Below, in pieces: positions 35,738-43,867 of a stretch of 51,140 nucleotides of DNA. Source of the DNA: an uncultured bacterium. Its GTDB lineage: Bacteria > Patescibacteriota > Patescibacteriia > Patescibacteriales > UBA12465. Position 1 is the first letter of the stretch. Each line of letters opens with the position of its first letter. The stretch covers positions 1 to 51,140 of the forward strand of contig CAJAVM010000024.1 in assembly GCA_903945435.1 (NCBI GenBank), read 5' to 3'. The notes below the pieces were generated by a model. That model was not told where the DNA came from. It made no database searches and worked only from the letters and a program-made list of their open reading frames with translations. Made by a program: the position numbers and the translations under genes.

Positions 35738-37423
35738 TTATTTATGTAAAGCTCCCCCCCATTCAACAACAGTGAAGCCAACTCTAGCTGGAGTATGCAA
35801 AACTTGCGTCTTTACTTTTACTGGTTTTTCAAGTGGTTGATAGTCCATAAATACTCTAATAACTGTATCCGGTTTTGGAGAAACACTAAGCGGGGCTAGT
35901 TTTTCAAAATCAGCCTGAGGAACAAAAGTAACAAAATAATAAGGAGCATCTGTCATTCTTGGGGCCCAGAATTCTACAAACTCATCTATCTCACGACCGA
36001 CTAATCCTTGCTGAGCTAATTTATCACGCAAGAAACTTTCAACTTTAGAAACTTCGACTACGAAGCCAGTTGTAGGTATATCATATCCCAAGGCATATCC
36101 TTCCCAAAAAAGATAAGGGTAATTTGTTTTATCATCGTAATTATAGATATCACCATTTGGGCTAGCTTTGACATTCCAGCCATTTTTGTAAGCCGGCTCA
36201 GTCTTTGTAAATCCACCAGCCGGAGCGACCTGGACATTTACATCGGTTGTTTTTTCTGGATAAAGATAAATCACAGGCTTACCACATTCAGTCGCCTGCT
36301 GATAACTGGAATTTTTAAATTGCCAAAAGCGACCCAAAGAATCTTTCCAAAAAATAACTGGATAACTAGCAAGAAATTCTTTATATGAAATTTTTTCCTT
36401 AACCTCATCAGTCGCAACATTATAACCTGGAAAATATTGATCATAGATTTCCTGTAGCAGCGAGTCTGTATGCTCAGGTAAAGTAAAATCAATATCTTTT
36501 AATTCATACAATACATTTTCACCCACGATACCAAGACTTTTTACATCATTATCAGTCAAAGAGGCAAATTCTTGAGAGCCACAGCCTCCTCCGCGTAAAG
36601 TATATTCATTATTAACTGTTTTACCAGAAACGGTAATAGGAAAATTAAATTGATAAACATAGCCATTTTGTTCTATCCCGCCATTTGGTAAAAAATCCAA
36701 ATAAATAAGATAATCAAACAAAGTACCATCTACACCTTTAACTAAAAAATTGGAACCGCCGCGATCAAAATAAACAACCTCACCATCCTTACTTATAAAC
36801 GCTTCTTTATAGTCTATTTCCTCATCTTCCATCACAGCATCTAGGGATTGTCTATTTAAAACAATCTTACCTGAAGTTCCGGGAATCTTAATTTCCTTCG
36901 CAGGAGACAGACTTTCCATTAAATACTTATTGCCAATTATGACTTCACTCCCAAAAGCGTTAGCGTTTGCAGACTCGAGCCAAAAAGAATCAGATTGTTG
37001 AGTTAAAATAATAAACTTATTTTCAAACAAAATACCTCGAATAATATAATCTCCCATCTCACTAAAAACAGCAATCACTAAATCACCGCCTTTATAAATT
37101 CCGGAAGAAACTTGCCCGGCTTTATAAAAATTTGATGGTGAGCCATCAGTGCCATTATATTCCGAGTCATTAACATTAATTGGCTCCAGTTTCTCTGACC
37201 ATTCAACAGATAAGGCTCCTCCTTCGGAATCGGTAGAAATATTTACCGGGGTTTTTGTTTTATCATCTTGGATATAATCAATATCAGTATCTGCTGAATC
37301 ATTATTTATTATCGGCTCTCGCTGCTTATCAACAGATTTTTGTTTATTCAAAAAATACGTCGCAGTTGCAATATTAGAAGCAACAAACAACCCAATTAAC
37401 CCCCAAAGAATTCTTTTGTTCAT
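35738..37423 (-). CDS. Anchored surface protein of unknown function
   Basis: 561 aa. An N-terminal signal-anchor (about 5-22) is followed by a polar, acidic linker (about 25-75) and a mostly beta, extracellular body. The C-terminal 180 residues begin ECGKPVIYLYPEKTTDVNVQV and include YPYLFWEGYALGYDIP, FVEFWAPRMTDAPYYFVTF and an ending VGFTVVEWGG. By eye this block looks like a compact conserved domain, but I cannot name its family. There is a single Cys near 279 (GGGCGSQEF) and another before the domain. It lies between the M16 peptidase (9 bases) and the Memo-CapA gene (2 bases), so the three probably act at the cell envelope. Confidence 0.7.
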   Translation of the reverse strand: MNKRILWGLIGLFVASNIATATYFLNKQKSVDKQREPIINNDSADTDIDYIQDDKTKTPVNISTDSEGGALSVEWSEKLEPINVNDSEYNGTDGSPSNFYKAGQVSSGIYKGGDLVIAVFSEMGDYIIRGILFENKFIILTQQSDSFWLESANANAFGSEVIIGNKYLMESLSPAKEIKIPGTSGKIVLNRQSLDAVMEDEEIDYKEAFISKDGEVVYFDRGGSNFLVKGVDGTLFDYLIYLDFLPNGGIEQNGYVYQFNFPITVSGKTVNNEYTLRGGGCGSQEFASLTDNDVKSLGIVGENVLYELKDIDFTLPEHTDSLLQEIYDQYFPGYNVATDEVKEKISYKEFLASYPVIFWKDSLGRFWQFKNSSYQQATECGKPVIYLYPEKTTDVNVQVAPAGGFTKTEPAYKNGWNVKASPNGDIYNYDDKTNYPYLFWEGYALGYDIPTTGFVVEVSKVESFLRDKLAQQGLVGREIDEFVEFWAPRMTDAPYYFVTFVPQADFEKLAPLSVSPKPDTVIRVFMDYQPLEKPVKVKTQVLHTPARVGFTVVEWGGALHK

Positions 37424-37432
37424 ATTAAAAAA

Positions 37433-38698
37433 TTAAAATTTCAAAACTTTTTTAAACTCAGCGTCTTTAAATCTTCCAATTGCAGCAAAATTTAAACCTT
37501 TATCAACAAAAATCTTTTTAGCAGTTTTCTGCAAATCAAGCGGGGTAATAGCTTGAATTTTTTTCATAAACTCAGCCGGAGTCATAATTTTATCTCGTAA
37601 AATTGCCTGGCGAGCATACCAATTAGCAACATTATCAGTCGCTTCCATCTGTAACAACAAACGACCATGAAGCAAATCTTTAGCTCTGGTTAATTCTACT
37701 TTAGAAACTAATTCCGTTCTTAAGCGACCATACTCTGCTAAAATTATTTCCACTGCTTTTGATATTTTTTCAGTCGGAACACCAGCCTGAGTTGTTAAAT
37801 AACCGGAATCAGAATAAAATTCGGTATCAGTTTTAACATAATAGGCTAAACCGTTTCTTTCTCTTAAATTAATAAATAAACGAGAGCTCATCGCTCCGCC
37901 CAAGATTATTGATAATAATTTTACATTAAACTCTTCAGGATGATTAAGCGGGAAGGTCCTAACAGCTAAAGAAAGGTTAGCCTGGTCTATATCTTTAAAC
38001 AAAGTTTTAATTGCTGGCGTTTTCTGATTTGTAATGGATTTTACATGCTTCTGCCATTTATTTGTTTTCAAAGCTTTAAATATTCCAGCAGCTTTTTTAA
38101 CATCTTTATCTTTTAGTCCTCCTGCTAAAATTAAGCAAGCACTATTTGCTCCATATTGAGCTTCTAGATATGAAATAAAGTCTTCACGTTTAAAATGCTG
38201 AATATTTTCTTTAGTTCCAACAGTTTCCCATCCCGAAGGAGTATCCCCGTATAAACAAGTTTCTAAAACATCATCAATGTGCATCATGGGGTTTTCTTGA
38301 TACATATTTAGCTCTTCAATAATAACCCCTTTCTCGCGCTCAATTTCTTCGGCGGCCATTTTCGAATTCAAAATCATATCTCCTAATATTTCCAGGGCCT
38401 GGCCCAACTTACTCTCTGCGGCCTTAATCCAATAACCAGTATATTCTTTAGAGGTAAAAGCATTAAATTCACAACCCAAAGAATCTAGCTCACTAGCTAA
38501 AGCAAGGGTATTGGGGCGCTTTATCGTCCCCTTAAAAAATAAATGCTCTAAAAAATGTGAAATTCCATTATTCTTACGATTTTCATATCTTGAGCCGGTT
38601 TTAAAAATCAATAACGCCGTCGCAGTTTTCGCTCCTGGCAAAGAAACGGTAATGATCGGGGTCTTATTTGACAGGATTACTTTTTTATATTTATTCAT
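37433..38698 (-). CDS. M16-family zinc peptidase
   Basis: Insulinase/processing-peptidase-like metalloprotease of 421 aa from the ATG at 38698; a start at 38746 would add 16 residues that lack family similarity. The inverted zinc motif HFLEH is at residues 48-52, with the distal Glu in IEREKGVIIEELNMYQENP (about 125). The second half has the usual inactive M16 repeat with NLSLAVRTFPLNHP and GRLLLQMEATDNVANW. In bacteria such proteins are often single-chain, PqqL/YmxG-like, and cut peptides. It is the first gene of the seven-gene minus-strand run. No signal peptide is seen, so it is probably cytoplasmic. Confidence 0.92.
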   Translation of the reverse strand: MNKYKKVILSNKTPIITVSLPGAKTATALLIFKTGSRYENRKNNGISHFLEHLFFKGTIKRPNTLALASELDSLGCEFNAFTSKEYTGYWIKAAESKLGQALEILGDMILNSKMAAEEIEREKGVIIEELNMYQENPMMHIDDVLETCLYGDTPSGWETVGTKENIQHFKREDFISYLEAQYGANSACLILAGGLKDKDVKKAAGIFKALKTNKWQKHVKSITNQKTPAIKTLFKDIDQANLSLAVRTFPLNHPEEFNVKLLSIILGGAMSSRLFINLRERNGLAYYVKTDTEFYSDSGYLTTQAGVPTEKISKAVEIILAEYGRLRTELVSKVELTRAKDLLHGRLLLQMEATDNVANWYARQAILRDKIMTPAEFMKKIQAITPLDLQKTAKKIFVDKGLNFAAIGRFKDAEFKKVLKF

Positions 38699-38747
38699 AT
38701 TATTCAAGCTATTATTTATAAATCGTATTTTAAATTTAGCATACATC

Positions 38748-38756
38748 TGATATAAT
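38748..38756 (+). promoter_or_regulatory. Extended -10 promoter for the RadC-family gene
   Basis: TGATATAAT on the + strand fits TGnTATAAT, with only a poor -35 (TTTTAA at 17 bases). Transcription would begin near 38763, about 38 bases before the ATG at 38801. Confidence 0.55.
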
Positions 38757-38800
38757 TTAAAGGTAACAGGTAAGTTTAATCTTAACTAAAAACTAGCAAT

Positions 38801-39517
38801 ATGAGCTACAAAATCAACGATAGAAATACAATTTTGAACCATGGCCGCTTATACAAAATATCCAAAGTAAAAGATTTACCAGATGAAGAAAAGCCTCGCG
38901 AAAAAATGCTAGAAAATGGCCCAGGGGCATTGAGCGCTGCCGAATTATTAGCTGTTGTTCTTGGAGTAGGAACAAAAAAAGAGGAAGTATTCTCCATGTC
39001 TTCAAGATTGTTACGAGAATATGGCGAAAAAGGCATCGCTTATCAAAAAAGTCCGCAAGTAATTGAAAAAGATTTAGGGATTCCCTTAGTGAAAGCTTGT
39101 CAAATAGTTGCTTGTTTTGAACTAGGAAGAAGATTTTATCAAAAAAAGCCAGGCGGCTCAATTACTATTAGAACCGCTAAACAAGCTTTTGAATATCTAA
39201 AAGATATGGGGAATTTAAACAAAGAACAATTTCGTGGGCTTTACTTAAATACTCACTATCAGTTAATCCATGACGAAGTAATCTCGATTGGAACTCTTGA
39301 TGCCGCGATTGTCCAACCACGCGAAGTATTTCGTCCAGCGCTAGAATATTCGGCAGCCGCTCTAGTTATTGCGCATAACCACCCGTCTGGCGTGTTAAAA
39401 GCAACAAAAGCAGACGCCGAGATAACGGATAAATTAATAGAGGCCGGAAAAATTCTTGATATCGAAGTATTAGATCATCTAATAATCGGTAAAAATAAAT
39501 TTGTCAGTATTATTTGA
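38801..39517 (+). CDS. radC: RadC/YicR-family JAB1/MPN domain protein
   Basis: 238 aa. An N-terminal UPF0758 helical region with KVKDLPDEEKPREKM and GPGALSAAELLAVVLG (about 24-60) leads to an MPN/JAB metalloprotease-like domain (about 115-238). The metal site looks intact: HNHPSG followed ten residues later by Asp (KATKADAEIT). VQPREVFRPALEYSAAALVIAHNHP-type sequence (shown here in part) is the family signature. The name RadC is historical and a repair role has been questioned; the true substrate is unknown. It is followed 10 bases later by a small + gene and has its own promoter. Confidence 0.92.
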   Translation: MSYKINDRNTILNHGRLYKISKVKDLPDEEKPREKMLENGPGALSAAELLAVVLGVGTKKEEVFSMSSRLLREYGEKGIAYQKSPQVIEKDLGIPLVKACQIVACFELGRRFYQKKPGGSITIRTAKQAFEYLKDMGNLNKEQFRGLYLNTHYQLIHDEVISIGTLDAAIVQPREVFRPALEYSAAALVIAHNHPSGVLKATKADAEITDKLIEAGKILDIEVLDHLIIGKNKFVSII

Positions 39518-39527
39518 TAAGTGTGTC

Positions 39528-39809
39528 ATGTCTAAAAAATACCAAATAAAAAATTTAGTCTGGTTTGTAAAAGATGAGCAGAGTACTAAATTTCATGTCG
39601 CTGCTGATGATTATTTTGGAACTATAGCGACTATAATTAGTCTAATGAAACAGAAACTAGAAAAAAATCCGATGGAATGCCCACCGGATTTTAAAGATAC
39701 TTTTGAAAGATTAGAAAAAGATTTAACTTGGCTCCAAAATAATTATCAAATTAAACCAAGAATCAAAAAGAAAAAAAGTATTCCGAAAGGAAGTGAAAAT
39801 AACCAATGA
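39528..39809 (+). CDS. Small hypothetical protein after radC
   Basis: 93 aa from the ATG at 39528; a GTG at 39501 would overlap radC and is unlikely. The protein is soluble, with a predicted beta strand (YQIKNLVWFVKDE) and two helices, and a basic tail (PRIKKKKSIPKG). I recognise no domain. It follows radC by 10 bases and is likely cotranscribed. Its last 64 bases overlap the 3' end of the convergent Wzy-like gene, so either the overlap is real or the true C-terminus matters little. No terminator separates the two. Function unknown. Confidence 0.65.
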   Translation: MSKKYQIKNLVWFVKDEQSTKFHVAADDYFGTIATIISLMKQKLEKNPMECPPDFKDTFERLEKDLTWLQNNYQIKPRIKKKKSIPKGSENNQ

Positions 39810-41020
39810 TCAAGCATTAATATTACAAACATTGAAACAATAATCGCCAGCGAAAAATTTTCGCTTCGCTTACTCTTCGCTAAGAAAAAAATAAATAAAA
39901 TTATAGAAACAAAAGCAAACACACCGCTTTCCGCAAAAATAAATAAGAAGGAATTATGGACTGGCTGAACATTATCACCCGACTTGATTAATGCTAGAGA
40001 CTTCACATAATTTCCAGTACCAACCCCAAATAAAGGGTTTTTTTGTATTATAGCGCCAGCTTCCATTATCGACTCTTGTCTCTCAGAAATAGAAATTTTT
40101 TCTAGCCTACCTTCTGCTTGAAAACGAGTAAATACTAACTCTTTGTAAGGAAATGCAGCTAACAATAAAAGCAGGATTGAAAAAAAAGATAAAGCACAAA
40201 ATCGACCGATAACCCAACGGTCCTCTTTCTTAATTAGTGCAACCGCTAAAACAATCATTCCAATGAGATATGCACTCCAGGCAGTTCTCGAAAAAGTAAA
40301 AAACAAGGCAACTAAAGCAAAAAAATAACTGAAAAATAAAAGAATAACTCCCCACATTTGAACCTGGGAATTAATTATTTTTTTTCTAGCTAATAAAAAG
40401 GCTGATAATAATAGAGCAGCAACCAAGACGCCCCCAAGAATGTTAGGGTGATCAAGGCCACCATAAGCCCTTAACCAGCGGCCAGATAATACTTCAACAA
40501 CTGAAGATCCGGCAATATAAGGGTCATGACTTGCTAATCCTAAATATTTAAACGAAAAAGAACTCTGACTTAAAAATTGATAAATCCCTAAAACCGAGTG
40601 TAAAAACACACTAAATAAAAAAACATACACAATTCTCGTTCTATTTAAACAACTCTCTTCATACGCCTCACGATTAATACCTTCTCTAACCAAATAAAAT
40701 AAACCAATCCCGCCTAAAAATAATAAGTAATGATACAGCGCTAATAACTTATCGGGTGCGAAGAAAAAAGAAATAAGCACAAATAATTCTAGCCCGCCCA
40801 AAAAATACCAAATAGCTGGTGTCGGGCGGTTAGATTCTTTAACTCCTAACTTATAAATAAAAAAGCTAATCAATGCTAACAATAAAACTAGCTGGCTAAC
40901 ATATATACTAATTTCATTAAAATTACTTCCTGAGGAACGTAAAATTAGCTTTGTTTGCCAGGGTAATAAAAAAACAAAAATTAATAAAAATGTCTCAGTT
41001 AATCTTTGAAATAACCTCAT
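39746..41020 (-). CDS. O-antigen ligase/Wzy-like membrane protein
   Basis: 424 aa with about ten to twelve membrane segments and a periplasmic loop between TM helices that carries the family pattern (MEAGAIIQKNPLFGVGTGNYVKSL, shown only to locate it near 310-335, then HNSFLFIFAESGVF). This is the second Wzy_C-like protein in the window, here without a TPR tail. It probably polymerises or ligates a surface glycan. Its start overlaps the stop region of the upstream nucleotidyltransferase-like gene by 26 bases, so translation is probably coupled. Its 3' end overlaps the convergent small gene by 64 bases. Confidence 0.85.
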   Translation of the reverse strand: MRLFQRLTETFLLIFVFLLPWQTKLILRSSGSNFNEISIYVSQLVLLLALISFFIYKLGVKESNRPTPAIWYFLGGLELFVLISFFFAPDKLLALYHYLLFLGGIGLFYLVREGINREAYEESCLNRTRIVYVFLFSVFLHSVLGIYQFLSQSSFSFKYLGLASHDPYIAGSSVVEVLSGRWLRAYGGLDHPNILGGVLVAALLLSAFLLARKKIINSQVQMWGVILLFFSYFFALVALFFTFSRTAWSAYLIGMIVLAVALIKKEDRWVIGRFCALSFFSILLLLLAAFPYKELVFTRFQAEGRLEKISISERQESIMEAGAIIQKNPLFGVGTGNYVKSLALIKSGDNVQPVHNSFLFIFAESGVFAFVSIILFIFFLAKSKRSENFSLAIIVSMFVILMLDHWLFSLPFGILFFFLILGLI

Positions 41021-41885
41021 TTAGTTTATAATTAAATTTTTCAGAAAAATAACGACGCTTATCATTTAAATGAAACTTCAAAACACTGTCAGATATACGC
41101 ACCCCCTCAGAATTGTTGATAGCATTTTTTAATGCAGGTGGCATGATTTTTAATTGGAATTTTTTAGCGATAAGTTCCAGCCAATTTAGAAGCGGATGAG
41201 ACTTAATAATATGTTTCTCATAATTATCATGAATAATATTATTTGCAGCTAAAAATTTCTCAAAAGTATTATTTTTATCATAAATTGGCATTAAACCTCG
41301 TAAATAATAGTACCAATAGTCTATTTGCTGGCTATTAGCTAAATCTGAAACATCCAAATGATCTTCCGAAATATAGAAGCTTAAACAAATTCTATCCTTT
41401 TTCCTGTTAGAAGTTGGGCGACGATTCAAAATTTTTGCAAAACCAGTACAGAACAAACGACTAGTCCAAATACGATGGCTAGCAGTAATAATTAATAAAT
41501 CAATATCCCCCTCTTCTCTAACATTATGATCACCGATGAAGTTAGCAACTGCCACTGTTTTAACAAATGGCACAAGTGCAAACAAGCGACTAAATCTAGA
41601 TGCAATTTTTAACTTAGCACATGAATAATTATATCTTTTCTGACGCATTTCTAAAATATATTCACGCCCCTTCAAAAAATAAAACCCGTTATTTTCACTA
41701 ACAATATCACCGCGCACAACCAACTGTTGTAATAAAATAAAAACAGCTTCTAGGGCTAGTTGTTTTTTGGTATATTTCCATATTTCATAAGCAGTAAGAG
41801 GGTACTCAAATAAATCACAAAAAACTATTGGCTCTAATATACTTCTGAGCTGTTCAAAATTAGTTTGTAATTTATCGTTAAGCAT
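40995..41885 (-). CDS. Nucleotidyltransferase-fold protein with N-terminal winged-helix-like region
   Basis: 296 aa from the ATG at 41885, which overlaps the rmuC stop by 8 bases (ATGCTTAA); a TTG at 41900 is a less likely start. Residues about 15-95 look like a winged-helix region (DLFEYPLTAYEIWKYT). Residues about 110-190 carry a Pol-beta-type nucleotidyltransferase pattern (NFIGDHNVREEGDIDLLIIT): a glycine turn followed by the acidic DID pair, with Asp in SFYISEDHLD as a possible third acid. The substrate is unknown. Its place between rmuC and a Wzy-like gene hints at nucleotide-sugar or surface-polymer work, but a regulatory or toxin-antitoxin type role is also possible. Confidence 0.65.
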   Translation of the reverse strand: MLNDKLQTNFEQLRSILEPIVFCDLFEYPLTAYEIWKYTKKQLALEAVFILLQQLVVRGDIVSENNGFYFLKGREYILEMRQKRYNYSCAKLKIASRFSRLFALVPFVKTVAVANFIGDHNVREEGDIDLLIITASHRIWTSRLFCTGFAKILNRRPTSNRKKDRICLSFYISEDHLDVSDLANSQQIDYWYYYLRGLMPIYDKNNTFEKFLAANNIIHDNYEKHIIKSHPLLNWLELIAKKFQLKIMPPALKNAINNSEGVRISDSVLKFHLNDKRRYFSEKFNYKLNEVISKIN

Positions 41886-43002
41886 TTTTAGGGCGCTCAA
41901 TTGTTAAAACTTCTATCTTTTCTTCCTGACCAGTGATTTTCATCACATCTTTATCAATCTTTTTAAATTCAGCCGAAGCATGGTTATAATGATTAACTGT
42001 TGTCGATAAGCTCATTCCTAATTTCTTCAAAAACTCATCATAAGCACCCATATGTTTACCTAATTTTTCAATATTAATTTTTATTTCTTTCGCTTTTTCT
42101 TCAATTTGCATGGCTTTTAAGCCCTGTAAAACCGTCTGTAAATAAGCAAGAAATGAAGTTGGCGAAACAATGATTACTTTTTTATCTCTAAAAGCATACT
42201 CAATTAAATCACGAGTATTTACTTTAACGGCGCCAACTTTATTAACTAATAAATCATAATAAATGGCTTCCGAAGGAATAAACATAAACGCGAATTCCAT
42301 TGTTCCTCTTTCTGGTAAAACATATTTAGCAGTTTCATCAATACGATTTTTTAAATCCTGTTTAAAGTTCTGCTCCATTTTTTCGCGCGTTTCTTTATCG
42401 GTCGCATTTAAAATTCTTTCGTAATTCTCTAAAGAAAATTTCGCATCAATTGGAATCACTTTATCCTTAACAAAAACAACAGCGTCAACAATTAAATCCT
42501 TACCAGTTTTTTCATCCTTACCCATCTTATATTGCATTTCGTAAGAACCAGGGGGTAAAACATTTTTTAAAGTTTCTTCTAAAAAATATTCTCCCAAAAC
42601 GCCACGTTGTTTAGGATTTTTTAAAATATCTTGTAAATTTTGCAGTTGAGCCGAAAAGTTCACCACTTGTTTATTAGTTTCATCTAACTTAGCGAGTTTT
42701 TCGGTTACATCCGCAATTAATTTTGCTGATTGATTAGTAATATTTTGAACAATTTTTGTTGTCTGGCCGTATTGTTCCTGATTAGAACGATGGGTTTCAG
42801 ATAACTTTCTATCTAACTCCTGGCGCAATTCGCTATTCTGTGAAGAAAGTTGAGTTAATTTCTCTGATTGCTGAATTAAGCGTTCAGCTAAAGAATCAAG
42901 TTTTCCGTTATCACCACCACTACTTTTTTTTAATAACAAAAATATGACTAAACCAAGCCCAACGAGAACTATAATAAGTAAAAAAATTGGCCAATTATCC
43001 AT
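41878..43002 (-). CDS. rmuC: DNA recombination protein RmuC
   Basis: 374 aa. An N-terminal TM segment (about 4-26) is followed by a coiled coil (about 35-125) and the RmuC domain (about 130-340), a PD-(D/E)XK-like nuclease fold. Typical segments are NPKQRGVLGEYFLEETLKNV, KDLIVDAVVFVKDKVIPIDAKFS, FAFMFIPSEAIYYDLL and VIIVSPTSFLAYLQTVLQG. RmuC limits inversion at short repeats in E. coli; its mechanism is not well known. A promoter with TATAAT at 43033-43038 lies back to back with that of the next + gene. It starts an overlapping three-gene unit. Confidence 0.95.
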   Translation of the reverse strand: MDNWPIFLLIIVLVGLGLVIFLLLKKSSGGDNGKLDSLAERLIQQSEKLTQLSSQNSELRQELDRKLSETHRSNQEQYGQTTKIVQNITNQSAKLIADVTEKLAKLDETNKQVVNFSAQLQNLQDILKNPKQRGVLGEYFLEETLKNVLPPGSYEMQYKMGKDEKTGKDLIVDAVVFVKDKVIPIDAKFSLENYERILNATDKETREKMEQNFKQDLKNRIDETAKYVLPERGTMEFAFMFIPSEAIYYDLLVNKVGAVKVNTRDLIEYAFRDKKVIIVSPTSFLAYLQTVLQGLKAMQIEEKAKEIKINIEKLGKHMGAYDEFLKKLGMSLSTTVNHYNHASAEFKKIDKDVMKITGQEEKIEVLTIERPKNA

Positions 43003-43032
43003 AAAAATAAAGAATTAATGATTACTAATTAT

Positions 43033-43038
43033 ATTATA
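43033..43038 (-). promoter_or_regulatory. -10 element for rmuC
   Basis: A perfect TATAAT on the minus strand (43033-43038), about 30 bases before the rmuC ATG. The -35 is poor (TGCCAA). It sits immediately beside the strong + promoter at 43064-43092. Confidence 0.5.
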
Positions 43039-43063
43039 TAACGTTTGAGATTATTTTGGCATA

Positions 43064-43092
43064 TTGACAAATACCCGTAAAAGTAGTATAAT
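43064..43092 (+). promoter_or_regulatory. Perfect consensus sigma-70 promoter
   Basis: TTGACA (43064-43069), exactly 17 bases, TATAAT (43087-43092): an exact consensus promoter. Transcription would start near 43099. A reading frame beginning at the TTG of the -35 box is therefore not translated from there, and the real start is downstream at 43160. Confidence 0.9.
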
Positions 43093-43130
43093 TATTTTAT
43101 TGTACATTAAATTTTATTATTTTTTTAAAC

Positions 43131-43146
43131 TGCCTTTAAAAAGGCA
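43131..43146 (+). promoter_or_regulatory. Hairpin in the leader of the small membrane-protein gene
   Basis: TGCCTT and AAGGCA pair around a TAAA loop, 13 bases before the ATG at 43160 and inside the predicted transcript. No T-tract follows, so it is not a terminator. It may stabilise the message or affect translation. Confidence 0.4.
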
Positions 43147-43159
43147 AAAATACCCTATC

Positions 43160-43402
43160 ATGATGAAAAAAATAAAAACACTATTATTTTTGAGTGCCGC
43201 GATTATTACTGGCATTTTAACCCTGGCTTGTTTTGCCGGAACCATCAGTTGTGCAATAGATGCGCTAAATGGCAGCCTTGCCGCTGTAGAAAACGGTTGT
43301 ATACTGGAATTAGCAGTGGCGATATTTGCTCTACTGACAGCGGTATCGGCCCTAAAAGCCGAAAAATTATCCGCTCAACAAATGATTACGTTGAAGTACT
43401 AA
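43160..43402 (+). CDS. Small orphan membrane protein
   Basis: 80 aa (MMKKIKTLLFLSAAI...) with two hydrophobic segments (about 8-30 and 48-66), three cysteines (LACFAG, SCAID, NGCILE) and a short polar C-terminus. The first segment could be either a signal peptide or a TM helix. I recognise no family. The start at 43160 is chosen because the consensus promoter and its start site lie inside the longer upstream frame. It is a single-gene unit bounded by an exact-consensus promoter and a strong terminator. It looks richer in G+C than its neighbours, which suggests a different origin or selection for high expression. Confidence 0.65.
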   Translation: MMKKIKTLLFLSAAIITGILTLACFAGTISCAIDALNGSLAAVENGCILELAVAIFALLTAVSALKAEKLSAQQMITLKY

Positions 43403-43425
43403 AACTAAAGCGTTTAAACTTCAAC

Positions 43426-43455
43426 AAAAAACTGGATTCAAACCCCAGTTTTTTT
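43426..43455 (+). terminator. Rho-independent terminator
   Basis: A 10-bp stem (AAAAAACTGG / CCAGTTTTTT) with a 9-base loop and a run of seven Ts, 24 bases after the stop of the small membrane-protein gene. Confidence 0.9.
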
Positions 43456-43463
43456 ATTACAAA

Positions 43464-43491
43464 TTGACAATTACCGAGAAAATATCATAAT
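43464..43491 (+). promoter_or_regulatory. Near-consensus promoter for the second small membrane-protein gene
   Basis: Perfect TTGACA (43464-43469), 16-base spacer, CATAAT (43486-43491, 5 of 6). The start point would be near 43498, giving a leader of about 50 bases. Confidence 0.75.
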
Positions 43492-43547
43492 TGAAATATT
43501 AATACTGAGTTATTAGTTCATTTATATCAACCACTAAAAAATACCAC

Positions 43548-43811
43548 ATGAAGCAGAGCATCAAAATTTTCTGGCTACGGCTGCAAAACAAATTTTGGTC
43601 CGCTATTTTCTGGTTAGGAATAGCTGGGGCCATGGCGTGCATTTTCTTAACTCCTTATTACCTAGTTATTCACTGGGATGGCCTAAAAGCGGGCATCTAT
43701 TTTTTTGGCGATTATGTCGCCTTAGCAATATTAGTAATAGGTGATATTAAAGGTGAAGTAAGCGCTCGAAAACTGCGAGCAATCGAACAAGAGCATCTTA
43801 TGGTAATATAA
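43548..43811 (+). CDS. Second small orphan membrane protein
   Basis: 87 aa. A basic N-terminus (MKQSIKIFWLRLQNK) precedes two TM segments (about 17-40 and 50-68), followed by a charged cytoplasmic tail (GEVSARKLRAIEQEH). The Lys/Arg distribution suggests both ends in the cytoplasm. It is not obviously homologous to the preceding small gene, though size, topology, GC bias and layout are alike. It has its own near-consensus promoter and terminator. No SD precedes the ATG. Function unknown. Confidence 0.65.
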   Translation: MKQSIKIFWLRLQNKFWSAIFWLGIAGAMACIFLTPYYLVIHWDGLKAGIYFFGDYVALAILVIGDIKGEVSARKLRAIEQEHLMVI

Positions 43812-43830
43812 TAAGTATGCGACCTCTTAC

Positions 43831-43860
43831 AAAAAACCGGGTTTTAAATCCGGTTTTTTT
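43831..43860. terminator. Bidirectional terminator
   Basis: A 10-bp stem (AAAAAACCGG / CCGGTTTTTT) with a 9-base loop and T-runs both ways. It ends the small + gene and, on the minus strand, the operon that finishes with mscL. Confidence 0.9.
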
Positions 43861-43867
43861 ATAACTA

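Noticed and set aside
43003-43159. Possible tRNA or small RNA gene in the gap before the small membrane protein
   Set aside because: There is no cloverleaf or T-arm signature. The gap is explained by two promoters and a leader with one small hairpin.
43228-43467. 79-codon + strand frame overlapping the 80-aa membrane protein
   Set aside because: It runs through the terminator at 43426-43455 and has no start signal. The frame starting at 43160 fits promoter, terminator and topology.
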